This document shows, piece after piece, positions 8,627-17,436 of a stretch of DNA of 64,000 nt. The first letter of the stretch is position 1. Every line of letters starts with the position of its first letter. The notes under the pieces are model-generated. The model was given only the letters and a program-made list of their open reading frames with translations, was not told the DNA's origin and made no database searches. This DNA comes from Desemzia sp. RIT 804 (GTDB lineage: Bacteria > Bacillota > Bacilli > Lactobacillales > Carnobacteriaceae), in NCBI RefSeq assembly GCF_016892605.1, contig NZ_JAFEMV010000002.1, forward strand, positions 62,001 through 126,000. Direction: 5' to 3'. Position numbers and translations under genes: made by a program.

Positions 8627-9967
8627 ATGGAAAAAGAAAATCGTTTAGGTACAGAAAAGATCCCAAAATTATTAGTAGAGTTCGCTATTCCAGCTATTAT
8701 CGGAATGATGGTAAACGGGATTTATAATATTGTAGATAGAATATTTATTGGTAACGATCCTACTCTTGGCTCATTAGGCTTAGCAGCTGTGTCGATTACT
8801 TATCCAGTAACATTGGTATTATTAGCTTTTGCGTTAATGGTCGCTGTTGGAGGAGCTACTATTTTCTCTATTAGTCTAGGCAAAAAAGAAACAGATAAAG
8901 CGCAACATTATCTAGGTAATGCATTAACTTTGGCCATTATTCTTGGTGCTTTATTCATGATTTTCGGGAATATTTTTATTGAACCGATTTTGGTTTTCTT
9001 GGGAGCTAGTGCTGACGTTCTTCCATACGCAGAAGAATATTTAAGTATTATTTTATATGGGGCTATTTTCCAAGCAATCGCCATGACACTGAACAACTTT
9101 GCCCGTGCAGACGGCAGTCCGAGAATTTCGATGATCAGTATGCTGATCGGTGCAGGATTCAATATTGTATTTGACTATATTTTTATCGTTCAAATGGGTT
9201 GGGGTATGGCAGGAGCTGCCTACGCTACGATTGGCGGTCAATTCCTCTCTATGGTATGGCAACTGGCTTACTTTTTAAGTACTAGAAGCAATGTCAAATT
9301 GAAGCTCAAAAATATGGCTCTTAAAAAAATATACATCATTTCGATTCTTTCCATAGGTATCCCCGCCTTCATGCTACAAATCGCCAATAGTGTCTTGAAT
9401 ATCATTTTAAACAATACGTTGGTAAATTATGGTGGTGATGTAGCCGTTTCAGTTGCGGGTATTATTACTAGTGCTGTGACTTTGATTGTGATGTTTGTTT
9501 CCGGATTGATTCAAGGTATGCAGCCAATTACGAGTTACAATTACGGAGCTAGAAATGGTGATCGTGTAAAAGAAGTTCTGAAGGTTGGTTCTATTATTGG
9601 GGGAGTTATTACTACAGTTGGTTTTTTAGTGATCCAGCTCTTCCCAGAATTTGTAGTGATGCTGTTTAACCAAGAACCAGCAGTCGTTGAATTAGGAGTG
9701 CCCGCTATTCGTATTTGGGTGCTGGCATTTCCTATGATTGGGGTCCAAATTGTCTGGGCTAATTATTTCCAAGCGATTGGTGAAGTGCGCCTCGCTAGTT
9801 TCTTAAATTTGATGCGTCAAGTTATTGTGCTCATTCCATTGATACTATTGTTCTCTAATTTATTCGGTTTATATGGAATCTATGTTGCGGTGCCAACAGC
9901 CGATCTATTCGCTTTTGCTATTACAGCTTACTTTTTCAAACGTCAATTTAAAAGAGACAAGTTTTAA
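8627..9967 (+). CDS. MATE-family multidrug/cation efflux transporter
   Basis: 446 residues with about twelve membrane segments in two halves of six. The N-terminus (LGTEKIPKLLVEFAIPAIIGMMVNGIYNIVDRIFIG) and GLIQGMQPITSYNYGA in the second half are typical of the MATE/DinF-NorM fold. It would export drugs or cationic metabolites in exchange for Na+ or H+. The start is supported by AGAGG upstream. It is a single gene between leftward genes, with a strong terminator behind it and a palindromic possible operator in front. Substrate not predictable. Confidence 0.9.
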   Translation: MEKENRLGTEKIPKLLVEFAIPAIIGMMVNGIYNIVDRIFIGNDPTLGSLGLAAVSITYPVTLVLLAFALMVAVGGATIFSISLGKKETDKAQHYLGNALTLAIILGALFMIFGNIFIEPILVFLGASADVLPYAEEYLSIILYGAIFQAIAMTLNNFARADGSPRISMISMLIGAGFNIVFDYIFIVQMGWGMAGAAYATIGGQFLSMVWQLAYFLSTRSNVKLKLKNMALKKIYIISILSIGIPAFMLQIANSVLNIILNNTLVNYGGDVAVSVAGIITSAVTLIVMFVSGLIQGMQPITSYNYGARNGDRVKEVLKVGSIIGGVITTVGFLVIQLFPEFVVMLFNQEPAVVELGVPAIRIWVLAFPMIGVQIVWANYFQAIGEVRLASFLNLMRQVIVLIPLILLFSNLFGLYGIYVAVPTADLFAFAITAYFFKRQFKRDKF

Positions 9968-10031
9968 TATAAACTAAAGCTAAGCCAAAAATAGTTAAAA
10001 TAAAAGGAATGCCCAGCTTTGATAGATAAAG

Positions 10032-10087
10032 AAGAATGTCGTTTTCTCCTGATTATGTACAGAAGGAAAACGACATTCTTTTTTTGT
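10032..10087 (+). terminator. Intrinsic terminator of the MATE gene
   Basis: Arms AAGAATGTCGTTTTCTCC and GGAAAACGACATTCTT, followed by a run of T on the plus strand. Confidence 0.85.
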
Positions 10088-10124
10088 GAGTTAAACTTTC
10101 TCGTCTGCAACACAACAAATTATA

Positions 10125-10166
10125 AAAAGAAGCCATTTTCAAAAGAGCTGCTTTTGAAAATGGCTA
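10125..10166 (-). terminator. Intrinsic terminator of degV
   Basis: Arms AGCCATTTTCAAAAG and CTTTTGAAAATGGCT with a 5-nt loop. On the minus strand TTTTTA follows. It lies 17 bp past the degV stop. Confidence 0.85.
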
Positions 10167-10182
10167 TTCACTAATTGGACTA

Positions 10183-11058
10183 TTATTCTACACTTTGATA
10201 ATGTTGTGGTTTTTCGTTGTAGTAAAACACGCCTACTCCGCCGATTCCTACATGAGGACCGAGAACTGCCCCAATTTGGAATAGCTCGATCTTGATATCT
10301 GGAAGAACTTCTTTGATTTGTTCACTAATGGTTTTTGCGAGCTCCTCGTCATCCGCATGACTAATACCGATAGTTTGTTGAGTAAATTCTCCTACCCCAT
10401 TTTGGACATCTTTGAGAATGCGTTTGAACACTCTTTTTTCTCCACGTATCAGTTTTTGAACTGTGATGCTGCCTTCTTCTAACTTCAAATAAGGTCTGAT
10501 ATTTAATGCCGTTCCAACTTGACTCGCTACTTTTGGCAAACGCCCGCCTTTAACCAACCATTCTAAGTTAGATAACGTAAAGTGGTACTTCACATGATCT
10601 GCACCCCATTTTGCAAAGTCTACAATTTCTTCATACCCATAGCCTTCTTCAATCATTTGCAACATCTTTAGTGCAATGATGGCCGCGCCGCCAGCGCCTC
10701 CTTTTGAATCTACTGCAGTAAACTTCAATTCTGGGTGTTTTTCTTTATATGTTTCCATGATTTGAAAACCTAAACTGTATGTTCCTGAAAGTGCAGATGA
10801 TAAAGCTAAATAAATCACATCTTCTTTTTCTGCAACTGACCTATCCAGAGTTTTAATCATAGATTCAGCTGAAATTTGAGAAGTTTTGGGAACTATTCCC
10901 TGACGCATATAGTCATAGACGGTGTCTAATTCAATTTCTTCTCCATCTAAATACGATTTCCCCTCAATAGTAATACTCAAGGGCACTACTTCATAGTCAT
11001 AACTAGCTTGCATCGTTTCATTTTGATCACAACCAGAATCGATTATTAATTTTGTCAT
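10183..11058 (-). CDS. DegV-family fatty-acid-binding protein
   Basis: 291 residues. The N-terminal MTKLIIDSGCDQNE and the following VVPLSITIEG...TSQIS match DegV proteins, which bind a single fatty acid and in Firmicutes can act as the FakB subunit that presents it to the kinase FakA. FakB-like residues include TSQ near 60 and the LEWLVKGGRLPK segment. No fakA gene is nearby. I chose the ATG at 11058 because AAGGAG stands eight bases upstream; a longer frame to 11088 lacks one. Confidence 0.9.
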   Translation of the reverse strand: MTKLIIDSGCDQNETMQASYDYEVVPLSITIEGKSYLDGEEIELDTVYDYMRQGIVPKTSQISAESMIKTLDRSVAEKEDVIYLALSSALSGTYSLGFQIMETYKEKHPELKFTAVDSKGGAGGAAIIALKMLQMIEEGYGYEEIVDFAKWGADHVKYHFTLSNLEWLVKGGRLPKVASQVGTALNIRPYLKLEEGSITVQKLIRGEKRVFKRILKDVQNGVGEFTQQTIGISHADDEELAKTISEQIKEVLPDIKIELFQIGAVLGPHVGIGGVGVFYYNEKPQHYQSVE

Positions 11059-11122
11059 CTTCTTCTCCTTAAGGGATAGTTTTACCAACCAATTTTTTAC
11101 ATCGTTCGAATTCTCCCTTATT

Positions 11123-11542
11123 TCACGCGTCGTGCTCTTTTTGCAAATGGGCTACAGATTCTTTAATTAAGCTTCTCAACGTATCCAAATGAACATCTGA
11201 TAGTTGTTTGACGTATACACAGCCTTTTCCCTTAGTGTATTTCCCAAAATCATTTAAAAGCACCGCTTTTCTCTCTTCATCTAACCATAAATAGAGCGAA
11301 AATTTTCCTTTTCTTGGAGCAAAACTGGCTAGAGCACTATCACCTTCGTGACCTGAAGGGTATTTATAATGATAACGGCCAAAACCAATGATGCTCGTCC
11401 CCCACATCTTAGCTTCAAAGCCAGTGGCTTCTTTAAATAGTTGGATCAATTCTTTCGTTTCTTGTCTTTGTTGTTCATTTTCGATCGACTCCACAAATGC
11501 TTCCACACTACTATCTGTTTCTTTCGTTTTAAGTTCTGCCAT
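11123..11542 (-). CDS. DUF1801 (YdhG-like) protein
   Basis: 139 residues. The core (EAFVESIENEQQRQETKELIQLFKEATGFEAKMWGTSIIGFGRYHYKYPSGHEGD) is the DUF1801 fold, a small soluble domain with no established function. The ATG at 11542 is ten bases from GGAGG; the ATG three codons earlier is too close to it. It lies 64 bp upstream of degV on the same strand and may be co-transcribed with it. Confidence 0.8.
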   Translation of the reverse strand: MAELKTKETDSSVEAFVESIENEQQRQETKELIQLFKEATGFEAKMWGTSIIGFGRYHYKYPSGHEGDSALASFAPRKGKFSLYLWLDEERKAVLLNDFGKYTKGKGCVYVKQLSDVHLDTLRSLIKESVAHLQKEHDA

Positions 11543-11607
11543 ACTATCCATTCCTCCTCTGCTTAGTTAGTGCCTTTTGCTTTTATTTTATTAGAAAACA
11601 CTAAAAA

Positions 11608-11790
11608 TAGAAAGAGGCTTGGACAATAGTCTTTATCTCTGTCACACACTAAGCGGGTGCTTTTAAACGCGTTCCAAAAGCCTGACCACATGCCTATAAA
11701 CCAGCCTCCCCTTCTGAGAAAAATCATCTCATAAGGGGAGGCTGGTTTATATTCAATGGTCAAAACGTCTTTTGTCCCGCTCTCTTTCGA
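11608..11790 (-). repeat. Dispersed hairpin element, family B, copy 1
   Basis: Read on the minus strand it starts GAGCGGGACAAAAGACGTTT and ends with CTTTTGGAACGCGTTTAAAAG. The conserved ends enclose a long variable hairpin (TATAAACCAGCCTCCCCTT with its complement). The outermost arms GAAAGAG and CTCTTTC also pair. Related copies lie at 16985-17113, 22073-22206, 27921-28038 and 28044-28163. A 66-codon open frame across it is incidental. Confidence 0.75.
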
Positions 11791-11805
11791 TAAGTTCTAT
11801 TTTGA

Positions 11806-12921
11806 TTATCTTCCATGACACTTTTTGTATTTTTTCCCGCTGCCGCATGGGCATAGATCATTACGTCCAACTTTATGAACTGTCACAGGTTGTTTCACCG
11901 GTTTTATATTAGAGGATTGGACCTTATTGCTTGAAGCCAATTCTTGCACCGTAAAACCATGATTGTGCCAAGTTCTAGAATGTTCTCTCATCTCTTTAAA
12001 CAACTCAACAAATTCCATTACTTCTTCTTTGCTGTCAAATGAGAACCCTCGTTTAGTCAAATCTTGGTATAATTTTTCTCCAGATTTGCCTATTACTGCT
12101 CCTTCGACCATCGTATAAAGAGCTATGTTCTTCTTATCTTCATCAAGCTCTTTATTCATAATATAGTTTTTCATATTCAAGTATTGCAATGAATCTGCAT
12201 CTACCCAATGATCTTCATAATACTGAACGTCTTCTTTAGTAGGCATATAGTACGCTACGTGAAGGATACGTTCCAGGCTTTCTTGTTCAATACCTTCTGC
12301 ATCAAACAATACGGAAGTAATCAGGTGATCATTTAATACGAACTGAATATCCCAATCCGCTAATTGAGCAATCGCAGCATGGGCATTTTCTTCCGTGATC
12401 GTGTCTGTATGGTGTTCGTTCCATACTTTGACAAATTGTTCTACGGTATACATTCCATATAAATGGATCAATGCTGTCACGTACATAGAGAACTCTTGAT
12501 ATTTAGCAGATTTCACTGTATATCCTTCATTGTGTGCGAGATTTTCAACAGCTTCTTTCACTTCATCTGCTAAGAAAGGGTGAAATTCACCGTCTTCTTC
12601 TTCCACATACAGGTACCCATATTCAGCCAAGGTAGCTAATGGTTTAGCGTCAAGTACATCAAAAATTGTTTCATTTTCTTTAAAAGAAAGGACCTTTTCA
12701 AGTGTTCCTTGGCTATTGTTATCCATAGAGCTCAATAGATGCGGAAGATTTTCCAACATCTTTTCTTTCATGCTTTCAGCCATTTTAGATTTCGTATGGC
12801 TCTTGTAAACTTTTATAGTGTGTTTATCTGCAATATTCATCATCACATCTTTTGTGTTTGATTGCAGCAATGTAACCAGACCATTATTTGAAGTACTGGC
12901 TGTTGTGTCTTTACCATTCAT
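11806..12921 (-). CDS. SEC-C zinc-motif protein of unknown function
   Basis: 371 residues, soluble and mostly alpha-helical. It ends VGRNDLCPCGSGKKYKKCHGR, the SEC-C zinc-binding motif (CxCx8CH) shared with the SecA tail. The N-terminal 60 residues resemble a small helical nucleic-acid-binding module (KHTIKVYKSHTKSKMAESM), a guess only. AGGAG at good spacing supports the ATG. The next gene upstream is a shorter paralog of its N-terminal 170 residues. Function unknown; the SEC-C motif usually supports protein or RNA interaction. Confidence 0.75.
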   Translation of the reverse strand: MNGKDTTASTSNNGLVTLLQSNTKDVMMNIADKHTIKVYKSHTKSKMAESMKEKMLENLPHLLSSMDNNSQGTLEKVLSFKENETIFDVLDAKPLATLAEYGYLYVEEEDGEFHPFLADEVKEAVENLAHNEGYTVKSAKYQEFSMYVTALIHLYGMYTVEQFVKVWNEHHTDTITEENAHAAIAQLADWDIQFVLNDHLITSVLFDAEGIEQESLERILHVAYYMPTKEDVQYYEDHWVDADSLQYLNMKNYIMNKELDEDKKNIALYTMVEGAVIGKSGEKLYQDLTKRGFSFDSKEEVMEFVELFKEMREHSRTWHNHGFTVQELASSNKVQSSNIKPVKQPVTVHKVGRNDLCPCGSGKKYKKCHGR

Positions 12922-13027
12922 TAAATATTACTCCTGACCTTTTTATATCTTTCATTAGTCTATCCTATTTTTTGCTGTAATAGCAACTTTTTTTAGAAAA
13001 ATAATGCTCTTTCAAATGATTTTTTCA

Positions 13028-13588
13028 TTAAGACAGAATATTTTTCTCTTTTAGCATCTTACTAGCTTCTTCTGTCTCTAATTTTGTTTCATAATATCGA
13101 TTCCAAACGGTTACTAAATAATGGACATTTGTGTACCCGAATATTTGTTTGAAATTGACAGCGTTGCGGTAAAAAACGCTAAACTCATCAGTCTTACTGC
13201 TGTTTGATTGAGTTATGTCTTGGCTTAGATAATCCATCCACTCACTGGGCATCTTCACCTTCAAATGCTCACGTTCTAAGTATAGAAACAGGAAGCCTTG
13301 TTCAAACCATTCTTGTAATTGGCCAAAAACTACCTCTTTTGAGGACTGTAGTTGCATAAATTGTTCTTTTTCTGTTGTAGTGAATTGGCTCCATTGATTT
13401 GAAAAAAGGTCATTTATTTCTGGGACTAATAATTCAGTGATTTTTGCTTTGGTATAACTTTTCTTCACATCTACTTGATGCTTAACAGCTAATTGAAACA
13501 GAGTATCTTTTTTATAACTCATTAAGTGATCTCTTAAAGTTTCCTTTGGGCTTCCTTTGATTACCCATAAATTTATTGTAGAATGCAT
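13028..13588 (-). CDS. Shorter paralog of the SEC-C protein, lacking the zinc motif
   Basis: 186 residues. KKDTLFQLAVKHQVDVKKSYTKAKITELL aligns with TKDVMMNIADKHTIKVYKSHTKSKMAESM of the neighbour. Later YTNVHYLVTVWNRYYETKLETEEA aligns with YTVEQFVKVWNEHHTDTITEENA. It stops where the neighbour continues for about 190 more residues, and the 100 bp beyond the stop contain no continuation in another frame. This is an old duplication with loss of the C-terminal half, or a natural short form. A GGGG site precedes the ATG. Function unknown. Confidence 0.65.
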   Translation of the reverse strand: MHSTINLWVIKGSPKETLRDHLMSYKKDTLFQLAVKHQVDVKKSYTKAKITELLVPEINDLFSNQWSQFTTTEKEQFMQLQSSKEVVFGQLQEWFEQGFLFLYLEREHLKVKMPSEWMDYLSQDITQSNSSKTDEFSVFYRNAVNFKQIFGYTNVHYLVTVWNRYYETKLETEEASKMLKEKNILS

Positions 13589-13654
13589 ACTAACCCCGAC
13601 TTTCTATACATATTACTTCTATTTTACAACAAATTCGCCTTTTCGTAAAATAAG

Positions 13655-13692
13655 CATAAAAAAGGAGAGATCGGCAAAAGCAAGCTCTCCTA
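13655..13692 (-). terminator. Terminator of the VOC gene
   Basis: Arms AGGAGAG and CTCTCCT, with an A-run on the plus side that becomes a U-run in the leftward transcript. Confidence 0.6.
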
Positions 13693-13708
13693 ATATCACC
13701 TTATTTAG

Positions 13709-14143
13709 TTATCCATTGTTTGTATATTCAGTATTATCAAATTGATTAAAATCCATAAAACAGATTTCCCACAAATGTCCATCTAAATCACTGATCCGTT
13801 TGAAATACATCATCTCATCTTCTTCAGGATTTGATTTATCTTCTCCTCCTGCTTCAAGCGCCTTGTTGAACATCTCGTCTACTTCTTCTTTAGAAGAAAC
13901 GTTAATAGCTAGAATACATTCATTTTCTTTATGGGTATCTGTTATGCCTTTATGAGTAAATGAACTGAAAAAATCTTCCGCTAATAACATAGCATACATA
14001 TTTGATCCTAAAATCAAGCAAGCTCCCTTTTCATCTGAAAACCGCTCATCAAATTCAAAACCTAGTTGCCCAAAAAACTCTTTTGACGCGTTTAAATCTT
14101 TTACTGGCAAATTAACAAATAGTTGTCCTACTTTTACTCCCAT
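13709..14143 (-). CDS. VOC-superfamily (glyoxalase/bleomycin-resistance-like) protein
   Basis: 144 residues with the paired beta-alpha-beta-beta-beta pattern of VOC proteins: GQLFVNLPVKDLNASKEFFGQLGFEFDERF, then CLILGSNMYAMLL, and DLDGHLWEICFMD at the end. The DGHLWE segment holds a typical metal ligand (Glu). Most such proteins in this group are uncharacterised (PhnB-like). I chose the ATG at 14143, preceded by AGAGGTGA; the longer frame to 14236 has no site. Confidence 0.8.
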   Translation of the reverse strand: MGVKVGQLFVNLPVKDLNASKEFFGQLGFEFDERFSDEKGACLILGSNMYAMLLAEDFFSSFTHKGITDTHKENECILAINVSSKEEVDEMFNKALEAGGEDKSNPEEDEMMYFKRISDLDGHLWEICFMDFNQFDNTEYTNNG

Positions 14144-14390
14144 GACCTTCACCTCTTTTCTATGCTTTGTTTTATTTACATGGGTGCATACTCCTTTAAT
14201 GACTTCGCTATGAGTCCTGAATCTTCCTGTTATCAATCATAGTATACTGTTTTTCTTTTTCTAAAGCGAAAGTTATGCTGTGTATTTTAGATCTGTTCCT
14301 TCATCACTTCAAGCAAAAAAATGATCTGAATTTTTAGCCGTTTTTGTCTATACAGCAAGTTTTCTTATTTCTTCTTAAACACCATATAAA

Positions 14391-14420
14391 TTGACAGCGT
14401 TTAACCCATTGTGCTAGATT
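14391..14420 (+). promoter_or_regulatory. Likely promoter of the TPM/pspA operon
   Basis: TTGACA (14391-14396), 18-bp spacer, TAGATT (14415-14420), about 40 bp before the ATG. The -35 is perfect, the -10 moderate. I saw no LiaR-type operator. Confidence 0.5.
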
Positions 14421-14461
14421 TAATATACTAGAATTAGATTGCATTAAGGGAGTGATACATA

Positions 14462-15508
14462 ATGGGAAGAGGCGGCGGTGGCGGTGGAAGTCGCGGAGGT
14501 GGCGGATCTTTCGGAGGCAGCCGAGGCGGTGCTGGTCGGAGCGGAGGTAGTTTCGGTGGTGGACGCGGCGGTAGCAGTGGCGGTTTTGGCGGCTCATCTA
14601 AAGGTAGAGGAAGTTATAATCGTCCTTCAAGACCAAGACCTATCTTTGTTCCAACTAGACCTTTTTATGGTTCAAGACCCCGTAGAGGCCGTTATTATGG
14701 TACTGGCGGCGGTGGCGGAGGCTGCGGAGCTGCGGGATGCAGTACGCTGATCATTGTTTTACTAGTGATGGGCGCAATCCTCTATTTCTTTGGTTCAGGT
14801 TCAACAAATTCTGGCGGTGGCAGCAGCGATATTACCCGTTCTACTATAGAACGAGAAGCACTTCCAGAAGGCTCAGTAAATGAGACGGACTACTATACAG
14901 ATCAAGCAGGATGGATCGGAAATCAAACTGCTATGACAGATGGTTTACGTCATTTCTATAATGAAACTGGTGTACAACCACATGTTTACATTACAGATAA
15001 TATAAATGGTTCCACTTCGCCTACCAGCACTGAACTGGAAGAATTTTCAGAAAACTTATACGATGAATTATTTACCGATGAAGCACATTTATTGTTGGTA
15101 TTCTTTCAAAGAAGTGAAGCTGATTATGGCAACTACATGGATTACTACGTTACTGGAACACAAGCGAAAAGTGTGATTGATACTGAAGCTGGAGACATTT
15201 TATTAGACTATTTGGACAGAAATTATTATGATAACAGTCTAACTGAAGAAGAATTTTTCAGTAACTCTTTCCGTGACGCAGCTGATCGTATCATGGAAGT
15301 GACACGTTCTCCATGGATCACAGTCTTTATCATTTTAGGTATAGTAGCTCTAATTTTCCTCCTCTACACTTGGTGGAAACGAAAACAACAACAAAAGAAT
15401 TTAGAAGCTAAACGAACGGAAGAAATGTTGAGCAAACCATTAAATACTTTCGGTGATTCAGCTGCTGAAGATTTAGCAAAAAAATACGAAGACAATAACA
15501 AAAAATAA
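14462..15508 (+). CDS. Gly/Arg-rich TPM-domain-like membrane protein
   Basis: 348 residues. Residues 1-53 are almost only Gly, Arg and Ser (RGG and FGG runs), followed by an Arg/Pro-rich stretch and a second Gly run. A membrane helix covers about 94-113. The middle (about 150-265; AHLLLVFFQRSEADYGNYMDYYVTG) resembles a TPM/YgcG-type domain. A second membrane helix is at about 284-302, with a charged tail. It precedes pspA by 25 bp, so the two form an operon and probably work together at the membrane under envelope stress. The N-terminal DNA is locally GC-rich, unlike its surroundings. Conserved in related genera; function inferred. Confidence 0.75.
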   Translation: MGRGGGGGGSRGGGGSFGGSRGGAGRSGGSFGGGRGGSSGGFGGSSKGRGSYNRPSRPRPIFVPTRPFYGSRPRRGRYYGTGGGGGGCGAAGCSTLIIVLLVMGAILYFFGSGSTNSGGGSSDITRSTIEREALPEGSVNETDYYTDQAGWIGNQTAMTDGLRHFYNETGVQPHVYITDNINGSTSPTSTELEEFSENLYDELFTDEAHLLLVFFQRSEADYGNYMDYYVTGTQAKSVIDTEAGDILLDYLDRNYYDNSLTEEEFFSNSFRDAADRIMEVTRSPWITVFIILGIVALIFLLYTWWKRKQQQKNLEAKRTEEMLSKPLNTFGDSAAEDLAKKYEDNNKK

Positions 15509-15533
15509 AACAACTTTTTAGGAGGAATGCAAC

Positions 15534-16211
15534 ATGGCAATTTTGAATCGTTTCCAAGATATTATTAGTGCAAACATCAATGCAATCATCGACAAAATGG
15601 AAGACCCAGAAAAAATGATCGACCAATATCTACGCGATATGATGGAAGATCTAGCAGAAGTCAAGCAAAACACGGCTGGTGTTATGGCTGAAGAAACCAA
15701 GTCTAAACGCTTAGTAGATGAAAATGAAGCGGAAGTTATGAAATACACCAATTTTGCAAAGAAAGCTATTGAATCTGGCAATGACGATGATGCTCGTGTC
15801 TTCCTTGCTAAAAAACAAGAATTGGAAGATATTGGAACTGGGTTGGCTAAATCTTATGCTTCAGCTCATGAAAACGCCTCAAAAATGCGCCAAATGCATG
15901 ATAAACTAGCTTCTGATATTGAAAAACTTAGAGGTCGTCGTTCAATGATCAAAGCACAAATGTCGGTTGCAGATACTCAAGAAAAACTCAATGATGTCAG
16001 CGATTCTATTGGGAAAACAAAAGGTGCAATGAGTGCTTTCCAACGTATGGAAGAAAAAGCTTCTCGCAGATTAGACGAAGCCAATGCAATGTCCGAATTA
16101 AATCAAGAACCTGAAGATCCAGCAAAATCATTGGAAGAAAAATACACTTCTCAAGGATCCGCTGCAGTCGAAGACGAATTATCTCGCTTAAAAGATGAGT
16201 TAGGTAAATAA
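15534..16211 (+). CDS. pspA: PspA/IM30 (Vipp1-type) membrane-stress protein
   Basis: 225 residues, nearly all coiled-coil. The start MAILNRFQDIISANINAIIDKMEDPEKMIDQYLRDM is the diagnostic PspA/IM30 N-terminus, with an amphipathic membrane-binding helix and then the DPEKMIDQ motif. Such proteins form ESCRT-III-like assemblies on damaged membranes. AGGAGG stands at ideal distance. The TPM-type partner gene is immediately upstream, and the operon ends with a very strong terminator. Confidence 0.93.
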   Translation: MAILNRFQDIISANINAIIDKMEDPEKMIDQYLRDMMEDLAEVKQNTAGVMAEETKSKRLVDENEAEVMKYTNFAKKAIESGNDDDARVFLAKKQELEDIGTGLAKSYASAHENASKMRQMHDKLASDIEKLRGRRSMIKAQMSVADTQEKLNDVSDSIGKTKGAMSAFQRMEEKASRRLDEANAMSELNQEPEDPAKSLEEKYTSQGSAAVEDELSRLKDELGK

Positions 16212-16222
16212 TTATTTAACAG

Positions 16223-16272
16223 CCAGGCCCCTGAGTTAGGAGAATCGTCCTAACTCAGGGGCCTGGTTTTTT
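16223..16272 (+). terminator. Strong intrinsic terminator after pspA
   Basis: A perfect 19-bp GC-rich stem (16223-16241 with 16248-16266) with a 6-nt loop, followed by six T on the plus strand. Confidence 0.95.
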
Positions 16273-16397
16273 GGGTGTACACTATTTGACGTTGGCGAAC
16301 GAAAACTAGCTAGCTTTTTTTCAGCTCATAAAAATTTGTAGAAGACAGATTTACGTGAATAAGTTGTGGCTTTATGAGTTTATGTTCAAGACTCGTG

Positions 16398-16468
16398 GTG
16401 ATGAAGAATGCGGTTTGAACATCAAGGCGAATTTTGTAGTGATTAAGAAAGCAGTTTGAACATCAGGG
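16398..16468 (+). repeat. Imperfect tandem repeat in the 16.3-17.1 kb intergenic region
   Basis: Two 30-bp units at 16398-16427 and 16439-16468, both GTGAT-AAGAA-GC-GTTTGAACATCA, 41 bp apart. The preceding ATGTTCAA and the unit's TTGAACAT can also pair. The wider gap 16273-17120 contains this repeat, one family A element, a terminator and one family B element. The 74-codon frame at 16683-16907 starts with TTG, has no ribosome site and overlaps a repeat, so I do not call it. Confidence 0.5.
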
Positions 16469-16581
16469 ACAATCACGTAATAATGAAGTATTATTCAGTA
16501 TTTGAGAAAAGTCGTTTTTTAAAGCCATTTTATTAGTAAGCTATTGTGGCTCTAAAATAAATAGTTAGGCAGCTTTTGTTT

Positions 16582-16710
16582 TCAGCCAATGTTACATGAT
16601 GAAGTACCTGTTTTATGGTTCTTCATCATGTAAGGTTGGTAGAAAGTCTAAGCTGTTTAAGCACTAACTTCAAAAAATTCCTTCAGTACTTTCTTGACCA
16701 ACGTCCTAAA
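16582..16710 (+). repeat. Dispersed palindromic element, family A, copy 2 (short form)
   Basis: It shares TTCATCATGTAA-GTTGGTAGA, then CTAAG-TG-TTAA-CACTAACTTC and the closing GACCAACGTC with copy 1, but the central GC-rich arms are missing. A local hairpin TTACATGATGAAG/CTTCATCATGTAA precedes it. Confidence 0.65.
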
Positions 16711-16930
16711 AATAAAGCCTTTATAATGCACAGTTCGTTGAGTAATTTCTTTTGTGTTATGAGTGAATAACTCTCATAACTAACATTTAATATTAATAGC
16801 TCGTTGTAAATTGTTCTTTTTCGACCTATAAGAGCAATATCATCCACCACGCTAAATCTATATAACCTTTCTGACTTACTCATCAAAATGAATGAAACTT
16901 TCTTCAATATTAGGGTGCATCTACCTTAAA

Positions 16931-16973
16931 AAAGTGGACAAATGAAGGAGTTTCTTCTTCATTTGTCCACTTG
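16931..16973 (-). terminator. Terminator, probably of the DUF503 gene
   Basis: Arms AAGTGGACAAATGAA and TTCATTTGTCCACTT. On the minus strand TTTTTT follows. It lies about 150 bp beyond the DUF503 stop, behind a family B element. Confidence 0.7.
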
Positions 16974-16984
16974 CAGTTCCACGT

Positions 16985-17113
16985 TATTTTTCTCACTCTT
17001 ATTAAACGCGTTGCGAAAAACAAACTTCCTATTTTTTCATTTTGCCTTTTCGTCTGGAACGACTATCAAACGGAAAGACAGAATGAAACCTACGAAAGTC
17101 TAACCGTTTTTCT
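16985..17113 (-). repeat. Dispersed hairpin element, family B, copy 2
   Basis: On the minus strand it starts GAGCGTGAGAAAAACGGTTA and ends GTTTTTCGCAACGCGTTTAA, matching the ends of the two opuA copies. The variable central arms are TTTCATT-TG-CTTT-CGT and its complement. It lies directly after the DUF503 stop codon. Confidence 0.65.
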
Positions 17114-17120
17114 CACGCTC

Positions 17121-17402
17121 TTAAGCTTCGACTCGTTCGATTTTGTAAACTTCTATTGCATAGGTTTCTTCAATTTCCTCTAGCACTCTATCCAAAACAG
17201 TATGACACTGTTGGTATGCGTTCCCAACGACACTTATTCCAATAACACCTTGGTTGAGCATATCTTGTTTGTCTATTTCCGCTATACTAATGTTAAATTT
17301 GCGGTGCATTTTATGAATCATACTTTTGACTACGCTTCGTTTATCTTTCAATGAATACGAATCATCGATCCGAAACATTAATTCCATTCCAATAATTACC
17401 AT
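17121..17402 (-). CDS. DUF503 family protein (YlxP-like)
   Basis: 93 residues. MVIIGMELMFRIDDSYSLKDKRSVVKSMIHKMHRKFNISIAEID followed by VIGISVVGNAYQQCHTVLDRVLEEIE is the whole DUF503 domain. In Bacillus ylxP lies in the nusA-infB cluster and has been proposed as a ribosome-linked factor; the function is not settled. Here it is outside that cluster, 34 bp after the pyruvate-kinase-like gene on the same strand, and may be its operon partner. Confidence 0.9.
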   Translation of the reverse strand: MVIIGMELMFRIDDSYSLKDKRSVVKSMIHKMHRKFNISIAEIDKQDMLNQGVIGISVVGNAYQQCHTVLDRVLEEIEETYAIEVYKIERVEA

Positions 17403-17436
17403 GGAAACACCACCTCGATTGCCTCTTTTTAAATCG

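Noticed and set aside
11563-11763. 66-codon minus-strand frame
   Set aside because: It lies within the family B hairpin element and is translated from palindromic DNA.
16683-16907. 74-codon minus-strand frame between repeats
   Set aside because: TTG start, no ribosome site, overlaps a family A element; no protein-like motif.
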